From: Curtobacterium sp. SGAir0471
Lineage (GTDB): Bacteria > Actinomycetota > Actinomycetes > Actinomycetales > Microbacteriaceae
DNA: 64,000 nucleotides
Assembly (NCBI RefSeq): GCF_005490985.1
Contig: NZ_CP027869.1
Span: 930,001 to 994,000, forward strand
Direction of reading: 5' to 3'
Shown here: positions 62,513-64,000 of the stretch, piece by piece
How the letters are laid out: each line of letters opens with the position of its first letter
Position numbering within the stretch: the first letter of the stretch is position 1
Program-made: the position numbers and the translations under genes
The notes under the pieces: generated by a model
Told to the model about the DNA's origin: nothing
Database searches by the model: none
What the model saw: the letters and a program-made list of their open reading frames with translations, nothing else

Positions 62513-63892
62513 TCACCCCCGCCGCGTCGCGCCGACCGGCGTCTGGTCGCGTTGCGACCGCGGCGGCCCGACGACCGGCGACGGAAGCGGTGCCGGGCGG
62601 ACCAGCCCGCGCAGCCGTCGGACGGCGCGCTTCGCCGTCCGCACCGGGGTCCCGAGCACGAGGGCGACCACGCCGAGCACCGAACGATCGTCCGGCCCGA
62701 GGGCGTTCTTGCGCTCCCATGCCCGGCGGAGCGCCCCACCCCGGCTCCGCCGAGCGGCCGGTCGGTCCACGAGCGTTCCGGTGTCCCGCGCGCGCATGAG
62801 CGCTTCCGCCCGCTCGGCCCAGTCGTCGTCGGCGGGCGGGTGGAAGTGGTTGTCGTGCATCCACCCGGGCCGGACGGTACCGAAGCGCCCCGCCACGAGG
62901 TCGGTGGCGTCGCCCGCGAGGCCGCTGTCCACGAAGACCTCGTTGATGAGCGTCCTCGAGACGCCGAAGTCGGTCAGGGTGAGCGCCGGCACGCCGCGGG
63001 CCACGGCCTCGAGCACGGCGGTCGAGCTCACCGTGACGAGGGCGACCGCGCGGTCGAGGTGCTGCGCCATCGGCCCGCTCGCGACCACGAGGTTCGGCGG
63101 AGCGTCGGCGGGGAGCAGCGCGGGGTAGGGGTACTGCTCGCGGTGTGTCTGGTGCTCTCCCGACACTGCCCGCACCTTCACGACCACGCGCCACTCCGGG
63201 TGCCGCAGCGCCGTCTCGACGAGCCAGCCGACGACCCGACGCCGATCCTCTTCGTCGGCGGGGACGCTCGGCTGCGCGGCGAAGACCACCGCGTCACGCG
63301 CGCCGTCCGTGTCGCGGACCGTCCCGTCGCCCGCTGCGCCGTCGCCCGCTGCGCCGTCGGACGCTGCCCTGTCGGACGCACGGCCACGCGTCGAGCGGGC
63401 GAAAGGGAGCGTCGCGAGCGCGAAGTGCGGTTCGGTTCCGCCCGCTCGCGCGAGGTCGCGGTAGGCACGCACCTCGCGGTGGCTGTGCAGCACGAACAGG
63501 TCGGCACGGGCGCGGAAGAACACGCCCTTCCACTTCGCCGGGAACGAGATCCCCGGCAGCCCGGTCAGCAGCACCGGTCGGCGCGGCAGGCGTCTGTGCA
63601 CCTCGTCGATCACGAGTTCGGCGACCGGCCCGATGCACGCCACGAGGACGGCGTCCGGCGGGTCCTCCCGCAGTCGCCGGAGGATCGCGTCGACCGGCAC
63701 CGGCTCGGGAGGCTGTCCGGCGAGGTGCCGCAACCGCGCATCCAGCCCGCGGAAGGCCGCCGTCAGCTGCGCGCGGCTCGCCGTCCGCGGGGTCGCCACG
63801 ACGAGGAGTTCCAGGCGCCAGTGCGCCGGAGCCGTGGCGAGCAGGTGCGCACCCCACTTCGCGAAGGAGTCCGTGTCGACCAGGCCGACCAC
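62513..63892 (-). CDS. DUF6716-type putative glycosyltransferase
   Basis: A 459-residue protein resembling the DUF6716 putative glycosyltransferases found in actinobacterial surface-polysaccharide loci. Two Rossmann-like halves: VGLVDTDSFAKWGAHLL and PVLLTGLPGISFPAKWKGVFFRARADLFVLHSHREVRAY at the N side, and VVKVRAVSGEHQTHREQYPY, VTVSSTAVLEAVARGVPALTLTDFG and VRPGWMHDNHFHP at the C side. Residues ~165-200 are a low-complexity insert (ASDGAAGDGAAGDG). A GAGCGGGCGG unit (63393-63450) is translated just before it. The GTG start is uncertain: the family usually begins a few residues earlier, but no upstream start codon fits before a 32-bp palindrome. Confidence 0.75.
   Translation of the reverse strand: MVGLVDTDSFAKWGAHLLATAPAHWRLELLVVATPRTASRAQLTAAFRGLDARLRHLAGQPPEPVPVDAILRRLREDPPDAVLVACIGPVAELVIDEVHRRLPRRPVLLTGLPGISFPAKWKGVFFRARADLFVLHSHREVRAYRDLARAGGTEPHFALATLPFARSTRGRASDRAASDGAAGDGAAGDGTVRDTDGARDAVVFAAQPSVPADEEDRRRVVGWLVETALRHPEWRVVVKVRAVSGEHQTHREQYPYPALLPADAPPNLVVASGPMAQHLDRAVALVTVSSTAVLEAVARGVPALTLTDFGVSRTLINEVFVDSGLAGDATDLVAGRFGTVRPGWMHDNHFHPPADDDWAERAEALMRARDTGTLVDRPAARRSRGGALRRAWERKNALGPDDRSVLGVVALVLGTPVRTAKRAVRRLRGLVRPAPLPSPVVGPPRSQRDQTPVGATRRG
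63393..63450. repeat. Intragenic GAGCGGGCGG-family unit in the DUF6716 gene
   Basis: Left end GAGCGGGCGAAAG and right end GGTTCCGCCCGCTCGCG, 58 bp, in frame within the coding sequence next to its low-complexity insert. Confidence 0.7.
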
Positions 63893-63912
63893 ACGACGGG
63901 CGCGGGGCGGCG

Positions 63913-63944
63913 GGTCGGACGGGAGGCGCGCCTCCCGTCCGACC
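63913..63944. repeat. 32-bp perfect palindrome (GGAGGC family)
   Basis: GGTCGGACGGGAGGCG (63913-63928) is exactly complementary to 63929-63944, no loop. It lies just upstream of the DUF6716 start rather than at a 3' end, unless another gene ends beyond the window. The remaining bases to 64000 hold a half copy of TTCCGCCCGCTC. Confidence 0.75.
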
Positions 63945-64000
63945 GTCGACCCGCGACGAGCGGTCCCCGCCGGTTCCGCCCGCTCCCCGGATCCGTCCGC

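Overview
The window is high-GC DNA (strong G/C third-position bias, many GTG starts, frequent 4-bp GTGA/ATGA gene overlaps, candidate leaderless promoters) from an actinobacterium. Gene content (DUF3097, DUF1023 hydrolase, treXYZ, GatCAB, NAD+-dependent ligase, oligoribonuclease, DUF4397/class F sortase) and the dispersed hairpin repeats suggest Microbacteriaceae, possibly Curtobacterium. The genus is an inference. No rRNA, prophage, insertion sequence or CRISPR array was seen.

Layout. 1-11.5 kb is core housekeeping: the edge of an MFS transporter, mnmA, ligA, a secreted DUF1023 hydrolase, a class A penicillin-binding protein and gatCAB. 11.6-17.4 kb holds a two-gene type III polyketide synthase/methyltransferase unit, a zinc alcohol dehydrogenase, DUF3097, a hypothetical gene and a DUF3054 membrane protein. 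17.6-27.9 kb holds a GDPD-inositol phosphatase fusion with a degenerate GDPD half, a Gln/Gly-rich membrane protein, a DrrAB-type exporter, a KimA-like APC permease with an EamA transporter, FadD and an MpaB-family oxygenase. 28-33.5 kb carries two aldo/keto reductases, a DinB-like protein, YceI and an endonuclease-like protein.

33.8-42 kb is a one-direction cell-envelope block: GtrA, processive GT2, GT39, DUF4397 surface protein, GH8 hydrolase, class F sortase and polyprenol-phosphate-mannose synthase. Dpm/GtrA could supply and flip lipid-linked sugar for the GT-C enzyme. GT2 and GH8 resemble a polymer synthase and its trimming hydrolase, and the sortase could anchor the surface protein. 42.2-48.7 kb is treX-treY-treZ (trehalose from glycogen). 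49.3-53.3 kb is a TPP-riboswitch operon: an ECF transporter (ykoEDC) plus a P-loop kinase. 53.4-57.7 kb pairs an MHS transporter with a divergent monooxygenase/acyl-CoA-dehydrogenase-like pair in which a 4-bp duplication has fused the two frames. 57.8-64 kb holds a zinc metallopeptidase, tRNA-His, orn, a MarR-MFS pair, small proteins and a DUF6716 glycosyltransferase.

The most unusual aspect is the non-coding DNA. One hairpin family of about 57 bp (core GAGCGGGCGGAACC...GGTTCCGCCCGCTC) occurs in tandem arrays and even inside genes. A second family of long palindromes (core GACGGGAGGC...GCCTCCCGTC) sits mostly at gene 3' ends. Other minisatellites and hairpins fill most remaining gaps.
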